Of a stretch of 64,000 bases of DNA, positions 1 through 8,403 are shown piece by piece. Position numbers and translations under genes: made by a program. Numbering within the stretch: the first letter of the stretch is position 1; every line of letters starts with the position of its first letter. The DNA comes from Candidatus Thorarchaeota archaeon (GTDB lineage Archaea; Asgardarchaeota; Thorarchaeia; Thorarchaeales; Thorarchaeaceae). The stretch spans positions 21,620-85,619 of the forward strand of contig JABCTV010000002.1 in NCBI GenBank assembly GCA_018238205.1, in the 5' to 3' direction. The notes below the pieces were generated by a model, which worked only from the letters and a program-made list of their open reading frames with translations, did not search any database and was not told where the DNA came from.

Positions 1-99
1 CCAAAATTATAGTACAACTCCGATTCTAACAGTAACCTTTTTAGCGCATCACAAAATCGCTCCGCCTAGTTCGGAAAGAACGCGGAGAGCGCACTCCAT

Positions 100-2826
100 A
101 TGTCAGTAGGTAAGTTCAGAAGGTCGAGTGTACGATTCCTAAAACAGGTATTCCACCGACCTAAATCAAAGATTTCACGTGGCTCGATTATGTTGATGGT
201 GACACTTCTCATCATCTTTATATCTGCTCTTTTGCTACGTCTAGAACCCCTACTAGACTCTCAGCCAATAGTACGTGCATTTGACCCTTGGTTTCAACTA
301 AGAGTTACTGATTATGTAACAGAAAATGGATATGCTGCATTCTTCAGTTGGTATGATGATTCGACATGGGTTCCATTTGGTCGTGATATGACCACAACAA
401 GCTATGTTGGAGTACCTTTCACAAGTGCTTTCTTCTATTTCATACTAAATGGTTTTGGTATCAGTGTAGATGTGATTACTGTATCCCTTATCCTTCCCGC
501 TTTAATGGGTGCTCTTACTGCAGTGGTAGCCTTCTTCCTTGGTAGAGAACTCTATAACAATACTGTTGGACTATTCACTGGAATATTCACAGCATTCATT
601 CCCGCCTTTCTACAGAGAACAATAGCAGGATTCTATGATAATGAGTGCATTGGTGTATTTGCTATTGTCCTTACAACATTTCTATTCATGAGAGGTCTAA
701 AACGTGGCTCTCTATCCGCTTCTGTTGGTGCAGGTCTTGCTCTAGGCTATCTTCAGATGTCTTGGGGTGCTTCAGAATTTATGCTAGGCCTTCTTGCATT
801 ATACGCATTTACAATGTTAGTAGTTGGGCGCTATAGCAAGAAACTACTCTCTTCATACTTAATTACAATCTCGTTAGGTATCTTTCTTGGGGCCCTCATT
901 CCGCGAAATGGTTTTGCCAGTCTAACAGATTTCACAATCCTTGCACCAATTGGAGTTGGTGGGCTTCTTGTTATGTATGAGATTTGGCTTAGAATTGGAG
1001 GCTATCGTGAAGCCACTGCCAATGTATTGGCACCTCACATGAAACCCATCCTTTTCGGATTAATTACTCCTATTATTGGTGTAGTTTCATATCTTATCTA
1101 TGTAGGAAGTAATACACTTACAATCACTCCCTATATTTCCAACCCGATTATTCAAATTGGTTCGAAATTCCTTTCAGTAATCAATCCATTCTTGCGGTTA
1201 GATCAACGGATTCTTGCATCAGTTGCAGAACACTTACCAAGTCCATGGGGTGCATTCTATAATACACTTCTAATTTTGATATTCTTCTTCCCGCTTGGTT
1301 TGTATTTCTTATTCAAGAGAGGTCGTGATGAGGATTGGCTAATCCTAATATATGGAGTGACATCAGTCTACTTCGCTGGAAGTATGATTCGTCTTACTCT
1401 GATTCTTGCACCCGGTGTAGCACTCATAGCTGCAGTTGCAGCATACAACATTCTAGCACCTTATGCAAAGGTTGTCACACAACAATCAGTCTTTGAGCGA
1501 CGAAGATTCAGGATGAGTTCCTCACTCACCTCGGAACACGCACTTACTGCATTTGCGTTTATTGGTCTGTTACTGTCAGTTAACGTGATTCTTGGTGTGA
1601 ATTATGTTTCATCACAAGTTGGCAATCCTGAGTTTGCACAAGCTCCACTCTCAGGCCAAGGTCAAGCCACCGATTGGCAGGTTGCTATGACCTATATTAG
1701 GAATGTCTTACCTTCTGGGTCAATAATTGCTAGTTGGTGGGACTATGGCTATTGGATTAACGGTGCTTCTGACGCGAAAACTATAGTGGATAATGCGACG
1801 TGGAATAGTACCCAAATAGCGCTCATGGGGTATGCATTGATGGCGCTTAACCTCACTGAGTCACTTAAGACCTTCAAACTCTGGGACACAACCCATGTTC
1901 TTGTATATTGGGGACACAGATACTCGGGATTTGGCGGTGATGATGGCAAGTGGCCATGGATGGTACGAATTGCAGAGGATAGATTTGGTACATCACTGAT
2001 TGATGATGCTACATACCTTGATGCTAATGACCGAACACTTGAGCCATTCTACAGCTCAACTCTCTACAAGCTCCTATCCTATAATGAACCCAGAAATCAA
2101 GAAGAAGCAGGAATTCTTGGTTTACCCGATCCCCGAGTACAGGTGGACAGCTTCTTCTGGGAAGATACTGAATGGACCAGTCATATGCCTGTAAGTCTTC
2201 ATGGTGCTTTCAAGGAGCCATATATCAGCTCTGCATACGGGACAGTCAAAATCTATGAAATTGATTACACAATGTATGACCAGTATATGAATCGTACAAA
2301 TGCAGATTGGATTCCAACTTTGACCACTGGAGACTTAGGTGTATCTCTTGACGGAGAACTAACAAGTACTGAGAGTTCTCTTCAAAGCTATGATGTAGCA
2401 TTTGGTGGGGGATACAATGCTCGAGTCCACACTCAAGCAAACTCAACTCACATGTACTATGGAATCCAAATGGACAACTATACCCTTGGTGAAGATGCCT
2501 TTGGTATTCAATTGTCCCCAGAGAACGCAGTTCTTGATTCTGACCTCAGAATTGTGAACTATAATGGTCAACCATTTGATGGTAACATTCACTATGATGG
2601 AACTTGGACCGAAGACTCTACTGGTACAAACTCTACCGAATTTGCTAGTGGTGATAATGTAATCGAATTCATAATTCCATTACAATCTGGAGATCCTCAG
2701 GATGTTGGAATGTTTCCAGGAATGAATTACCAGCTAAAATTCCTCTGGTGGAACAACGTAGACCATGGTGAACCAACCTTTGCCAGTGATTGGAATACTT
2801 TCTGGGTTCCAATTCAGATCTACTAG
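100..2826 (+). CDS. aglB: STT3/AglB oligosaccharyltransferase catalytic subunit
   Basis: Transfers a lipid-linked glycan to asparagine in N-X-S/T sequons on the outer face of the membrane. The 908-residue product has about a dozen hydrophobic segments in its first 500 residues followed by a soluble outer domain. Family signatures are visible: an acidic DPW motif at about residue 62 after the first membrane helix, YDNE at about 179-182, and the catalytic-domain motif WWDYG at 546-550. The ATG at 100 follows a GGAGAG stretch; a second possible start, at Met31, would remove only a basic tail. The gene faces the translation operon, with a shared hairpin terminator between them. Acceptor sequons are common in the secreted proteins of this window, which fits an active N-glycosylation system. 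Identification is firm. Confidence 0.95.
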   Translation: MSVGKFRRSSVRFLKQVFHRPKSKISRGSIMLMVTLLIIFISALLLRLEPLLDSQPIVRAFDPWFQLRVTDYVTENGYAAFFSWYDDSTWVPFGRDMTTTSYVGVPFTSAFFYFILNGFGISVDVITVSLILPALMGALTAVVAFFLGRELYNNTVGLFTGIFTAFIPAFLQRTIAGFYDNECIGVFAIVLTTFLFMRGLKRGSLSASVGAGLALGYLQMSWGASEFMLGLLALYAFTMLVVGRYSKKLLSSYLITISLGIFLGALIPRNGFASLTDFTILAPIGVGGLLVMYEIWLRIGGYREATANVLAPHMKPILFGLITPIIGVVSYLIYVGSNTLTITPYISNPIIQIGSKFLSVINPFLRLDQRILASVAEHLPSPWGAFYNTLLILIFFFPLGLYFLFKRGRDEDWLILIYGVTSVYFAGSMIRLTLILAPGVALIAAVAAYNILAPYAKVVTQQSVFERRRFRMSSSLTSEHALTAFAFIGLLLSVNVILGVNYVSSQVGNPEFAQAPLSGQGQATDWQVAMTYIRNVLPSGSIIASWWDYGYWINGASDAKTIVDNATWNSTQIALMGYALMALNLTESLKTFKLWDTTHVLVYWGHRYSGFGGDDGKWPWMVRIAEDRFGTSLIDDATYLDANDRTLEPFYSSTLYKLLSYNEPRNQEEAGILGLPDPRVQVDSFFWEDTEWTSHMPVSLHGAFKEPYISSAYGTVKIYEIDYTMYDQYMNRTNADWIPTLTTGDLGVSLDGELTSTESSLQSYDVAFGGGYNARVHTQANSTHMYYGIQMDNYTLGEDAFGIQLSPENAVLDSDLRIVNYNGQPFDGNIHYDGTWTEDSTGTNSTEFASGDNVIEFIIPLQSGDPQDVGMFPGMNYQLKFLWWNNVDHGEPTFASDWNTFWVPIQIY

Positions 2827-2839
2827 TAATATAATCAAT

Positions 2840-2882
2840 GGCAACTGGTCACTAGTATCAGTTGCCAAGATTCTTCTTTTTC
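2840..2882 (+). terminator. Hairpin plus T-run after aglB
   Basis: GGCAACTG at 2840-2847 pairs perfectly with CAGTTGCC at 2859-2866 around an 11-base loop, and a T-rich stretch follows at 2871-2882. It lies between the convergent aglB and nop10 genes and overlaps neither. Archaeal termination relies mainly on the T-run, so the role of the hairpin is inferred. Confidence 0.55.
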
Positions 2883-2888
2883 CAAAAA

Positions 2889-3065
2889 TTAACTGGTTTC
2901 TTGTTGCTGTATCTTACGTTTAGCTTTTCTTCTATAGTCACCATATTTGTCTTGGGGACTATACTTTGGAGGTTTAGGATCTGAAACAATACCTCCACAC
3001 TTTGGACAAGTATTTTGATTCAGAGTGTATTTATTGCACTTGGGGCATTTATAGAGATGAGGCAT
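2889..3065 (-). CDS. nop10: Nop10, H/ACA ribonucleoprotein subunit
   Basis: A 58-residue protein that begins MPHLYKCPKCNKYTL and has a second CPKCGG pair, together forming the zinc ribbon of archaeal Nop10. The sequence continues through a PKPPKYSPQDKYGDYRR-type linker, the conserved Cbf5-binding segment. It works in the H/ACA RNP with Cbf5, Gar1 and L7Ae in RNA-guided pseudouridylation. It is the last gene of the minus-strand run L44e, S27e, aIF2-alpha, Nop10, an order conserved in many archaea, and starts 16 bases after aIF2-alpha ends. The conserved context and full-length match make the call secure despite the small size. Confidence 0.93.
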   Translation of the reverse strand: MPHLYKCPKCNKYTLNQNTCPKCGGIVSDPKPPKYSPQDKYGDYRRKAKRKIQQQETS

Positions 3066-3081
3066 ATATGATACCCACCCC

Positions 3082-3876
3082 TTACTTTCTCATAAAATTA
3101 ATTGTTCCAGAGCCTTTCTCTATCTGTTTTGAAATTAAACCATAAACGTCTGAGAGAATTTCTTCAGCCTCTTTGTAATCTGGGCTGACGATTCTAAGTT
3201 TGTATCTGGGTGAACCTAGAGTGTATATTTCAGTCGTTGACTTTTCATGACTCTTCCCTTTTGCAAGTCCTTCAATCAGAGCTTTCTTGATTACTTCAAT
3301 TCCCTCTGTACCAGGAACAAGTATAGTCATTTCACCGTCAATCTCAACAAAAGGTATCTCGATTCGTTGTTTTGCTAAATCTGCAACCTGTTTCTTCAGT
3401 TTCTTAGTTGCTTGGACCTCTTCAAAGACTTCTACATCACCATCTGCAGCTTTCTCTAGTCCTGTATATATCTCTCCAAAGACATCCTCAATTGACCAAC
3501 CAATCTTCTCATAGACTTGTTCGAGAGTTATACCATTCTCTTTGGCTACCAATTCTAAGAGCTTCTCTGCTTTCTGAGCACGTTTCCACTCATTATTCTT
3601 GACTCTTTTGGACTCACTGGAAACACGTCTAAGAGAACAATCAATGTGCATCTTCTCTTCGTCTACTTTTAGAACTTTTACAACAACACGCTGATTCTCA
3701 TGGATATGATTACGAATATTTCTGACCCACGTACTACTAATCTCTGAAATATGAATGAATCCCTCTTTGTTCCCATATTCGGGTAAATGAACGTAGGCCC
3801 CATAAGGAGCCACCTTGCTTGCAACAGCTATAGCATAATTATCTGGGTTTGGCCAATCAGCACGTTTCTGGACCAT
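3082..3876 (-). CDS. eif2a: Translation initiation factor aIF2 alpha subunit
   Basis: A 264-residue protein of normal family length. It has an N-terminal S1-type RNA-binding barrel (about residues 11-85, including GAYVHLPEYGNKEGFIHISEIS), a helical middle domain, and a C-terminal alpha/beta domain that contacts the gamma subunit. It is part of the heterotrimer that brings initiator Met-tRNA to the ribosome. AGGAG lies just upstream of the ATG at 3876 and supports that start. The gene sits between S27e and Nop10 in the usual archaeal translation operon. Serines 47 and 48 lie near the region equivalent to eukaryotic Ser51, but nothing here shows that they are phosphorylated. Confidence 0.95.
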   Translation of the reverse strand: MVQKRADWPNPDNYAIAVASKVAPYGAYVHLPEYGNKEGFIHISEISSTWVRNIRNHIHENQRVVVKVLKVDEEKMHIDCSLRRVSSESKRVKNNEWKRAQKAEKLLELVAKENGITLEQVYEKIGWSIEDVFGEIYTGLEKAADGDVEVFEEVQATKKLKKQVADLAKQRIEIPFVEIDGEMTILVPGTEGIEVIKKALIEGLAKGKSHEKSTTEIYTLGSPRYKLRIVSPDYKEAEEILSDVYGLISKQIEKGSGTINFMRK

Positions 3877-3888
3877 TTTCTTTTCTCC

Positions 3889-4089
3889 TTACGGAAGGAC
3901 CTCAACTTCTCTCGCGATTGGTTCTAGTTTGGCCTTTCCTCCGCTTGGCTTAGCAAGTATCTTATCGCACTTAAGGCATTTTACCTCTGTAGTTGCGTTT
4001 CCAAAAATAATCTGCTCATTTTCACAATCAAGGCATTTTACCTTTAAGAACCGTGAGTTTGGTTGTCGAACAATATCGCCTTTTGGCAT
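3889..4089 (-). CDS. rps27e: 30S ribosomal protein S27e
   Basis: A 66-residue zinc-ribbon protein of the small subunit, beginning MPKGDIVRQPNSRFLKVKC and carrying two Cys pairs (CLDC and CLKC). Family members have this length. A GTG three codons upstream (4098) would also be in frame. The ATG at 4089 is preferred because GGGTGA lies about five bases before it, whereas the GTG overlaps that ribosome-binding site. The site itself begins where the L44e reading frame ends, which suggests coupled translation. Confidence 0.94.
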   Translation of the reverse strand: MPKGDIVRQPNSRFLKVKCLDCENEQIIFGNATTEVKCLKCDKILAKPSGGKAKLEPIAREVEVLP

Positions 4090-4099
4090 AATAATCACC

Positions 4100-4381
4100 C
4101 TATACTTTCTGAACCTCGACCTTCTTCAAACGCATACTCTTGGACTGAATGATGTGGTCGCATTCCTTACACTTGAGTTTGAGCACGGTCTTTTTAGTAG
4201 TCTTAGCAAAACGTTTCTGGATTGGTTTTGGAAATGATCCATAGCCCTTTGTCAATCTTCTCATTCGGCGCTCTCCCTCTGCTTGACTTCGCCTCTTTCC
4301 AGGTTTTGCTACAGACACAGTGTGTACTGTATGCTTATGGCATCGAGGACAGTATTTGTTAAGTGCACCTTTAATCTTCAT
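4100..4381 (-). CDS. rpl44e: 50S ribosomal protein L44e
   Basis: A 93-residue basic large-subunit protein with a zinc ribbon: CPRCHKHTVH near the N-terminus and CKECDHI near the C-terminus. The middle carries the GYGSFPKPIQKRFAKTTKK-like stretch typical of archaeal and eukaryotic L44e. It is the first gene of the minus-strand operon with S27e, aIF2-alpha and Nop10. An AT-rich TATA-like box (TATTATAAG on the minus strand, near 4426-4434) lies about 45 bases upstream and is a plausible promoter for the operon. Confidence 0.95.
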   Translation of the reverse strand: MKIKGALNKYCPRCHKHTVHTVSVAKPGKRRSQAEGERRMRRLTKGYGSFPKPIQKRFAKTTKKTVLKLKCKECDHIIQSKSMRLKKVEVQKV

Positions 4382-4479
4382 TCAATATTCACCAATCCGT
4401 GCGCTGTGCGACTCGGCTTAGAGTCTCTTATAATACTTAGGGCATGTTCCATCTGAATCAAAGATTCTGACAGTTCCAA

Positions 4480-4674
4480 CTAATTCCCTACGAGGTAGAG
4501 TACGTGCGAAATAACCGTTGCAATAACTAGAATACTGGCAAGTATCACTACCGTTGTTGGGCCAACCTTGATACCAGGAGTCTCATCTTCGAAGAATCTG
4601 ATTAGACCTGCGCCTCCAGAAGGCATTGGGCCCGACCCTTTCTTACTTTTCCGCTTCTTGGCAGTTTTTGGCAT
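4480..4674 (-). CDS. Sec61-beta/SecG-type translocon subunit
   Basis: A 64-residue tail-anchored protein. It has a basic N-terminus (MPKTAKKRKSKKGSG), a PSGGAGLIRFFEDETPGIKVGP segment typical of archaeal Sec61-beta, and a single C-terminal membrane helix (about residues 40-60). It would join SecY and SecE in the protein-conducting channel. The ATG at 4674 is chosen over an in-frame TTG just upstream because AGGTGA lies about six bases before it. It stands alone between the ribosomal operon and a MazG-like gene. Confidence 0.9.
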   Translation of the reverse strand: MPKTAKKRKSKKGSGPMPSGGAGLIRFFEDETPGIKVGPTTVVILASILVIATVISHVLYLVGN

Positions 4675-4743
4675 CAATTATCACCTAGACTCAAGAACTC
4701 AACTTGGAGTTCAACTTTTAATCCTTTTGACCTGTATTCATAT

Positions 4744-5037
4744 TCACTCTTCTGGGCAAATGCATGGACTCTGTTTGCACTTTGAGCAAGCGTCTGTATA
4801 TTTTTTGTAGAATGCTTCTGACACGTCTATATCTAATAGATTAGCAAGAGAACACAACCAAGCAAAGACATCAGCAATCTCATCTTCTATCGCTTTAGTA
4901 CCCTCTTTCTCTAGAATCGCAGTGCTCAGTTCAGTGAGTTCTTCTCGTGTTCGTTGAAGGGTTCCATTTACTCCTCTTGCTCTATCCCGATCCCAGTAAA
5001 CTTTTCGCATCATCTCTTGTGCTTCTTCAATCTTCAT
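4744..5037 (-). CDS. MazG-like nucleotide pyrophosphohydrolase
   Basis: A 97-residue all-alpha NTP pyrophosphatase-like protein. The metal-binding acidic motifs are visible: REELTEL with EE/E, followed by DEIADVFAWL. The family hydrolyses nucleoside triphosphates to monophosphate and pyrophosphate and often acts as house-cleaning. The ATG at 5037 is preferred because GGAGG lies seven to eight bases upstream; the frame is open further but has no ribosome-binding site. The C-terminus ends in a cysteine-rich tail (CSKCKQSPCIC) that could bind a metal, which is unusual for the minimal family. The gene follows glyA closely on the same strand. Confidence 0.8.
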   Translation of the reverse strand: MKIEEAQEMMRKVYWDRDRARGVNGTLQRTREELTELSTAILEKEGTKAIEDEIADVFAWLCSLANLLDIDVSEAFYKKYTDACSKCKQSPCICPEE

Positions 5038-5075
5038 ATGAGGCCCTCCAAGGGGGTCTGAAATCAATCAGACCC

Positions 5076-6398
5076 TTACTTGAATCTTAGATGAGCATAT
5101 GCTGGTGTTTCATTCTCGAAAGCATAATGCACTTTTTGGTATTCCTTGCGGAACTCTCCAATCTCAGCTGCAACTTTGCTCAAATCGTCACCCTTCATGA
5201 CGACTCTAGTCATGAACTCTGCAATTGCATCCATTTCTGACTCTTTCATACCAAGTCTCGTCATTTCACTGGTTCCTAATCTGATTCCACCAGGAGTCTT
5301 GTAATCTCGACCTCTCTTCTTGTCCCAAGGCAAGAGATTACGATTGATGATTATGTTGGCATCCTCAAGGTTCACTTCGACAGCTGCTCCATCTTTCATT
5401 GGTGTTTCAGTGACATCTACCAAAACAACATGTGACTGAGTAAAGCCCTTGTGTTCGGCAATAACTTGCCATCCTCGCTCATGAAGTGACTGTGCTAGAG
5501 CCTTTGCATTCTTCATAATCTGTTTACTATAATCAACACCATACTCCATCATCTCAGCCAAAACAACAGCGAGACCAGCTACATTGTGGAGATGGTGGTT
5601 GCTAAGCAATCCTGGGAATGATGCTCTCTTAATTTTATCAGCCCATTCCTCTTTTGCAAGAACCATCGCATGTTGTGGTCCTGGAAGTGTCTTGTGAGTA
5701 GATGTAGTCATAATGTCTGCACCTTCCCTCAAAGGATCTTGGAAGAATCCTGAAGCAATCAGTCCTGAAACATGAGCTGAATCATAACCTATTGTCATAC
5801 CATACTCGTCTGCAATCTCACGGAACTCCTTAACTGGATGTGGGAATGGAAATACACTTCCTCCGAAGAGTAGGAATTTAATCTCATCACCTTTCTCATG
5901 GAGCTTCTTGATCACTTTCATGCTCTCATCTACGTCAATGTTGAACTCCTTGTCATCGAACGTCCAATTGCGAACCTTATGACCTCGAATAGCGCCAGCA
6001 GTTCCACCCAAGTTCTTTCTAGCATGGGAGATGTGCCCACCGTGGGCAATGGATAGTGCCATCATTCTATCTAGAGGATCCATAACTGCTGTATACATAG
6101 CAAGATTGGCAACTACTCCTGAAACAGGTCGTACGTCTGCAAACTCTGCCTTGTAGAGTTTCTTCGCCAAATCGATAGTGATGTGTTCTACTTCATCGAT
6201 GTACTTGCAACCTGCATAGACACGTTCACCTGGCCAGCCTTCTGCATAGCGGTCTCGAAAGTCACTGACTATTGCAGATCTCACTGCGGGAGATGACACG
6301 TTCTCACTGGCAATGAGATTTATTGTGTTCTGCATCCATAAATCATGTTTTTCCAATAACGAAAATATAGAATCGTATTTTTCCCTATGGTCACTCAT
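5076..6398 (-). CDS. glyA: Serine hydroxymethyltransferase
   Basis: A PLP enzyme that interconverts serine and glycine with transfer of a one-carbon unit to a pterin carrier. The 440-residue length and the sequence fit the archaeal branch. The cofactor lysine is in STHKTLPG (Lys236), with upstream landmarks LIASENV near residue 28 and YDSAHVSG near 205. The ATG at 6398 gives the expected N-terminus. The MazG-like gene lies downstream on the same strand, and trmO is divergent upstream with about 135 bases of shared promoter region. Confidence 0.95.
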   Translation of the reverse strand: MSDHREKYDSIFSLLEKHDLWMQNTINLIASENVSSPAVRSAIVSDFRDRYAEGWPGERVYAGCKYIDEVEHITIDLAKKLYKAEFADVRPVSGVVANLAMYTAVMDPLDRMMALSIAHGGHISHARKNLGGTAGAIRGHKVRNWTFDDKEFNIDVDESMKVIKKLHEKGDEIKFLLFGGSVFPFPHPVKEFREIADEYGMTIGYDSAHVSGLIASGFFQDPLREGADIMTTSTHKTLPGPQHAMVLAKEEWADKIKRASFPGLLSNHHLHNVAGLAVVLAEMMEYGVDYSKQIMKNAKALAQSLHERGWQVIAEHKGFTQSHVVLVDVTETPMKDGAAVEVNLEDANIIINRNLLPWDKKRGRDYKTPGGIRLGTSEMTRLGMKESEMDAIAEFMTRVVMKGDDLSKVAAEIGEFRKEYQKVHYAFENETPAYAHLRFK

Positions 6399-6533
6399 AA
6401 TCTTCTCTCCGTATCATGAATTTCGCATCAATGAATTATGATGCTTCTCTAAGGAACTTTTTGATACTCTTCCATTCAAAAGTCTTTACTCTCATCAATG
6501 TACTGATTAGATGCATTATAGTTTCAAATATAG

Positions 6534-7025
6534 GTGAAGAAATTGGAGTTCATAGTGAAACCAATTGGAGTAATTAGGACACCTTTCACATCAAGTGAAT
6601 ATACTCCTATTCAGTCGAGTAAGTCAAATACAAATGGACACGTGGAGGTTTATTCAGAATATCTGGATGCCCTCAAGTCACTAGATGATTTTTCACACAT
6701 CATTCTTCTTTATTGGTTCCACATGGCAAAACAACCTAAGATGCGAGAAAAACCGTTCCTTGATACTGAAGAACATGGTCTTTTCTCAATAAGAGCTCCT
6801 TCACGACCGAATCCTATTGGAATATCAATTGTCAAGCTTCTCAGTATTGAAGGAACTCGTTTGAATATTGAAGGCGTCGATATGCTTGACAAAACTCCAT
6901 TGATTGATATCAAACCCTTTGTACCAGAGTTTGACAATAGACCTCTAGCAACATCCGGATGGTTAGCTAAATCAACACTAGTAGAAAATCACCCACACAT
7001 TGCTGATGACCGTTTTGAAAAATGA
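6534..7025 (+). CDS. trmO: TrmO/TsaA-type tRNA methyltransferase
   Basis: A 163-residue single-domain protein of the TrmO (YaeB/VirR-like) family, which N6-methylates t6A37 in some tRNAs using SAM. It shows the family beta-barrel pattern: PIGVIRTPF at the N-terminus, the DDFSHIILLYWFH segment, and the signature SRPNPIGISIVKLL. The start is GTG at 6534, because the family PIGVIRTP motif begins 11 residues later. It lacks the extra C-terminal domain seen in E. coli TrmO, as do many archaeal members. Substrate specificity is inferred from the family. Confidence 0.85.
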   Translation: MKKLEFIVKPIGVIRTPFTSSEYTPIQSSKSNTNGHVEVYSEYLDALKSLDDFSHIILLYWFHMAKQPKMREKPFLDTEEHGLFSIRAPSRPNPIGISIVKLLSIEGTRLNIEGVDMLDKTPLIDIKPFVPEFDNRPLATSGWLAKSTLVENHPHIADDRFEK

Positions 7026-7329
7026 CATAAAAATTGAAATATCTTAGAGATGCTTCGCGCTAGGCTTAGCTTCGTTATATGACTTACGAATCGGATTCTC
7101 TGATTGAAGTTAATCCCCTAGATGGGTACAAGAGAATCTATTACTATTTTGAGCATATGAACACTTACAGAGTATTTAACTAAACCGGACCCATTGTAAT
7201 ATATTACCTATGCAATAACTAGGAAGTCTAGAATCTACAGGTCTACGGTGAGCAGGACCCGTAACCAACAAGTCCTACAATAACTAATTCTTTGAAAATC
7301 TAGGTATAAAATGAAATGAGAAGAGGGAG
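7026..7329. other. Intergenic stretch without a recognised gene
   Basis: About 300 AT-rich bases between trmO and a secreted-protein gene. A TATA-like stretch (TATTTAACTAAA, near 7171-7182) and an imperfect ATTG...CAAT dyad near 7194-7217 are visible. No tRNA fold, conserved RNA motif or convincing small ORF was found. Confidence 0.5.
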
Positions 7330-7851
7330 ATGAAATTAAGGAAAATCAAGCAACACACAATACTGATTGGGCTGACTATGTTGATTTGTTCGTTCATTCT
7401 TGTAGTTGGTGTCACAGCAACAACCCCAATTGAAACCTTAGGGCACAAGACACCTATCACGTTTGGGTTCACCAACGTTCATGATGGAAATTTTGAGAGA
7501 ATGTGGTTTTCAGATGGAATACTTCACTTGCGTGGCGCCCCCCATGACGGTATAGTTTCGGGTGATTTGTTAGGTACCCTAACATATACAGGTGATATCA
7601 ATCTCAACATGGAAACCTATGACGGTACAGGTCAGGGCATCCTTTGCCTTAGTGTGACTTATGGCGATTTGTCTGGGACTTTTAGAGGACGAATGGTCAT
7701 CAAGGTCAATGGTGGAATCATAACTGCTATGTTCATTTGCCATGGTGATGGTGACTTTGAAGGGATGAAACTCAAAGGCACAGGTGGAGGGATTATGAAC
7801 CCTGAAACGATCTACTTAGCAGATGCTATCATTCTGAATCCCCATGGTTGA
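7330..7851 (+). CDS. Secreted protein of unknown function, possible small beta-barrel
   Basis: A 173-residue protein with a clear signal peptide: a basic start (MKLRKIKQ), a hydrophobic core to about residue 28, then VTATTP. The mature part is rich in glycine, aspartate and beta-forming residues, with repeated G-x-G/F-x-G patterns (GTFRGRM, GDGDFEGMKLKGTGGG). These recall allene-oxide-cyclase-like or calycin barrels such as DUF3224, but the resemblance is weak. The ATG at 7330 follows GAAGAGGGAG, a good ribosome-binding site. A strong hairpin terminator follows directly. The start of its mature region (ATTPIE) resembles that of the next secreted protein (ATTPEI). Confidence 0.75.
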   Translation: MKLRKIKQHTILIGLTMLICSFILVVGVTATTPIETLGHKTPITFGFTNVHDGNFERMWFSDGILHLRGAPHDGIVSGDLLGTLTYTGDINLNMETYDGTGQGILCLSVTYGDLSGTFRGRMVIKVNGGIITAMFICHGDGDFEGMKLKGTGGGIMNPETIYLADAIILNPHG

Positions 7852-7865
7852 TAACTACTTTCTAT

Positions 7866-7901
7866 GAGTGCAATTCAGATTCTGGATTCGCACTCTTTTT
7901 T
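7866..7901 (+). terminator. Long hairpin with T-run
   Basis: A near-perfect stem of about 13 base pairs (GAGTGC plus AATTCAG against CTGGATT plus GCACTC, with one bulged C and a three-base loop) is followed directly by six T and then CTTTT. It ends the upstream secreted-protein gene and insulates the tRNA promoter. Confidence 0.75.
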
Positions 7902-7937
7902 CTTTTCAACACCTTAGTGTCAGTAAGTACCACAATC

Positions 7938-7946
7938 TCTATAAAC
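7938..7946 (+). promoter_or_regulatory. TATA box of the tRNA-Lys gene
   Basis: CTATAAACT is centred about 30 bases before the first base of the tRNA, the expected distance for an archaeal TATA box with transcription starting at the mature 5' end or just before it. Confidence 0.6.
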
Positions 7947-7971
7947 TGAAATCGAGCAAATGCGAAATTAC

Positions 7972-8136
7972 GGGCCAGTGGCTAAGCCAGGCATAGCGAC
8001 AGGTCATCAGAGATTCTCTGGTGAGTTGAAGCTCTTAACTTGTAGATCTTGGGAATTCCCCGAGTTCAAGGACTGGTCGTGGGTTCACGATAGTTAATTT
8101 CCAACTATCGGCCTAAAAATCCCACCTGGCCCGCCA
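7972..8136 (+). tRNA. tRNA-Lys(CTT) with three apparent introns
   Basis: The 5' strand GGGCCAG (7972-7978) pairs perfectly with CTGGCCC (8126-8132); G and an encoded CCA follow. The D arm is GCTA/TAGC. A canonical 77-base tRNA appears only if three blocks are removed. Block 1 is about 8004-8031, between ACAGG and CTCTTAA-CTTGT, giving anticodon CTT. Block 2 is about 8046-8075, within the variable loop. Block 3 is about 8087-8116, within the T loop, between GTGGGTTC and AAATCCCAC. The blocks are 28, 30 and 30 bases. Blocks 1 and 3 each contain an 8-bp hairpin (CATCAGAG/CTCTGGTG; CGATAGTT/AACTATCG) and block 2 a 6-bp one, as expected for bulge-helix-bulge introns. Boundaries may shift by one or two bases. 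The discriminator G and body resemble archaeal tRNA-Lys. Confidence 0.8.
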
Positions 8137-8403
8137 TATTCTTTTTATTATTCAGAACAATCTTTGAACAAAGACTCTCTATTTTATTCAAATAACTATC
8201 AAAATTAGTTATAACTTGTTTTTTTTCGAAGCACCAAAGGTCTTTTGTGCATAGTCTGCATATTTATGATTCAATAGATAGTGCATCGTTTTGCAAGGTC
8301 ATTACAAAGGCTAGAATCGCATGACTACAGGTGATTCGTACCAAGACCGCTTTATTCTGGGGATACAAGATTAATCCTATTTTGTAATAGGAGAGCTAAG
8401 AAA

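Noticed and set aside
3715-3740. Eukaryote-like phosphorylation site in aIF2-alpha
   Set aside because: Serines lie near the equivalent of Ser51, but the surrounding basic motif needed by eukaryotic kinases is not present.
7026-7329. A structured RNA or small gene upstream of the secreted protein
   Set aside because: GGACCC stretches recur, but no stable fold, conserved RNA motif or coding signal was recognised.
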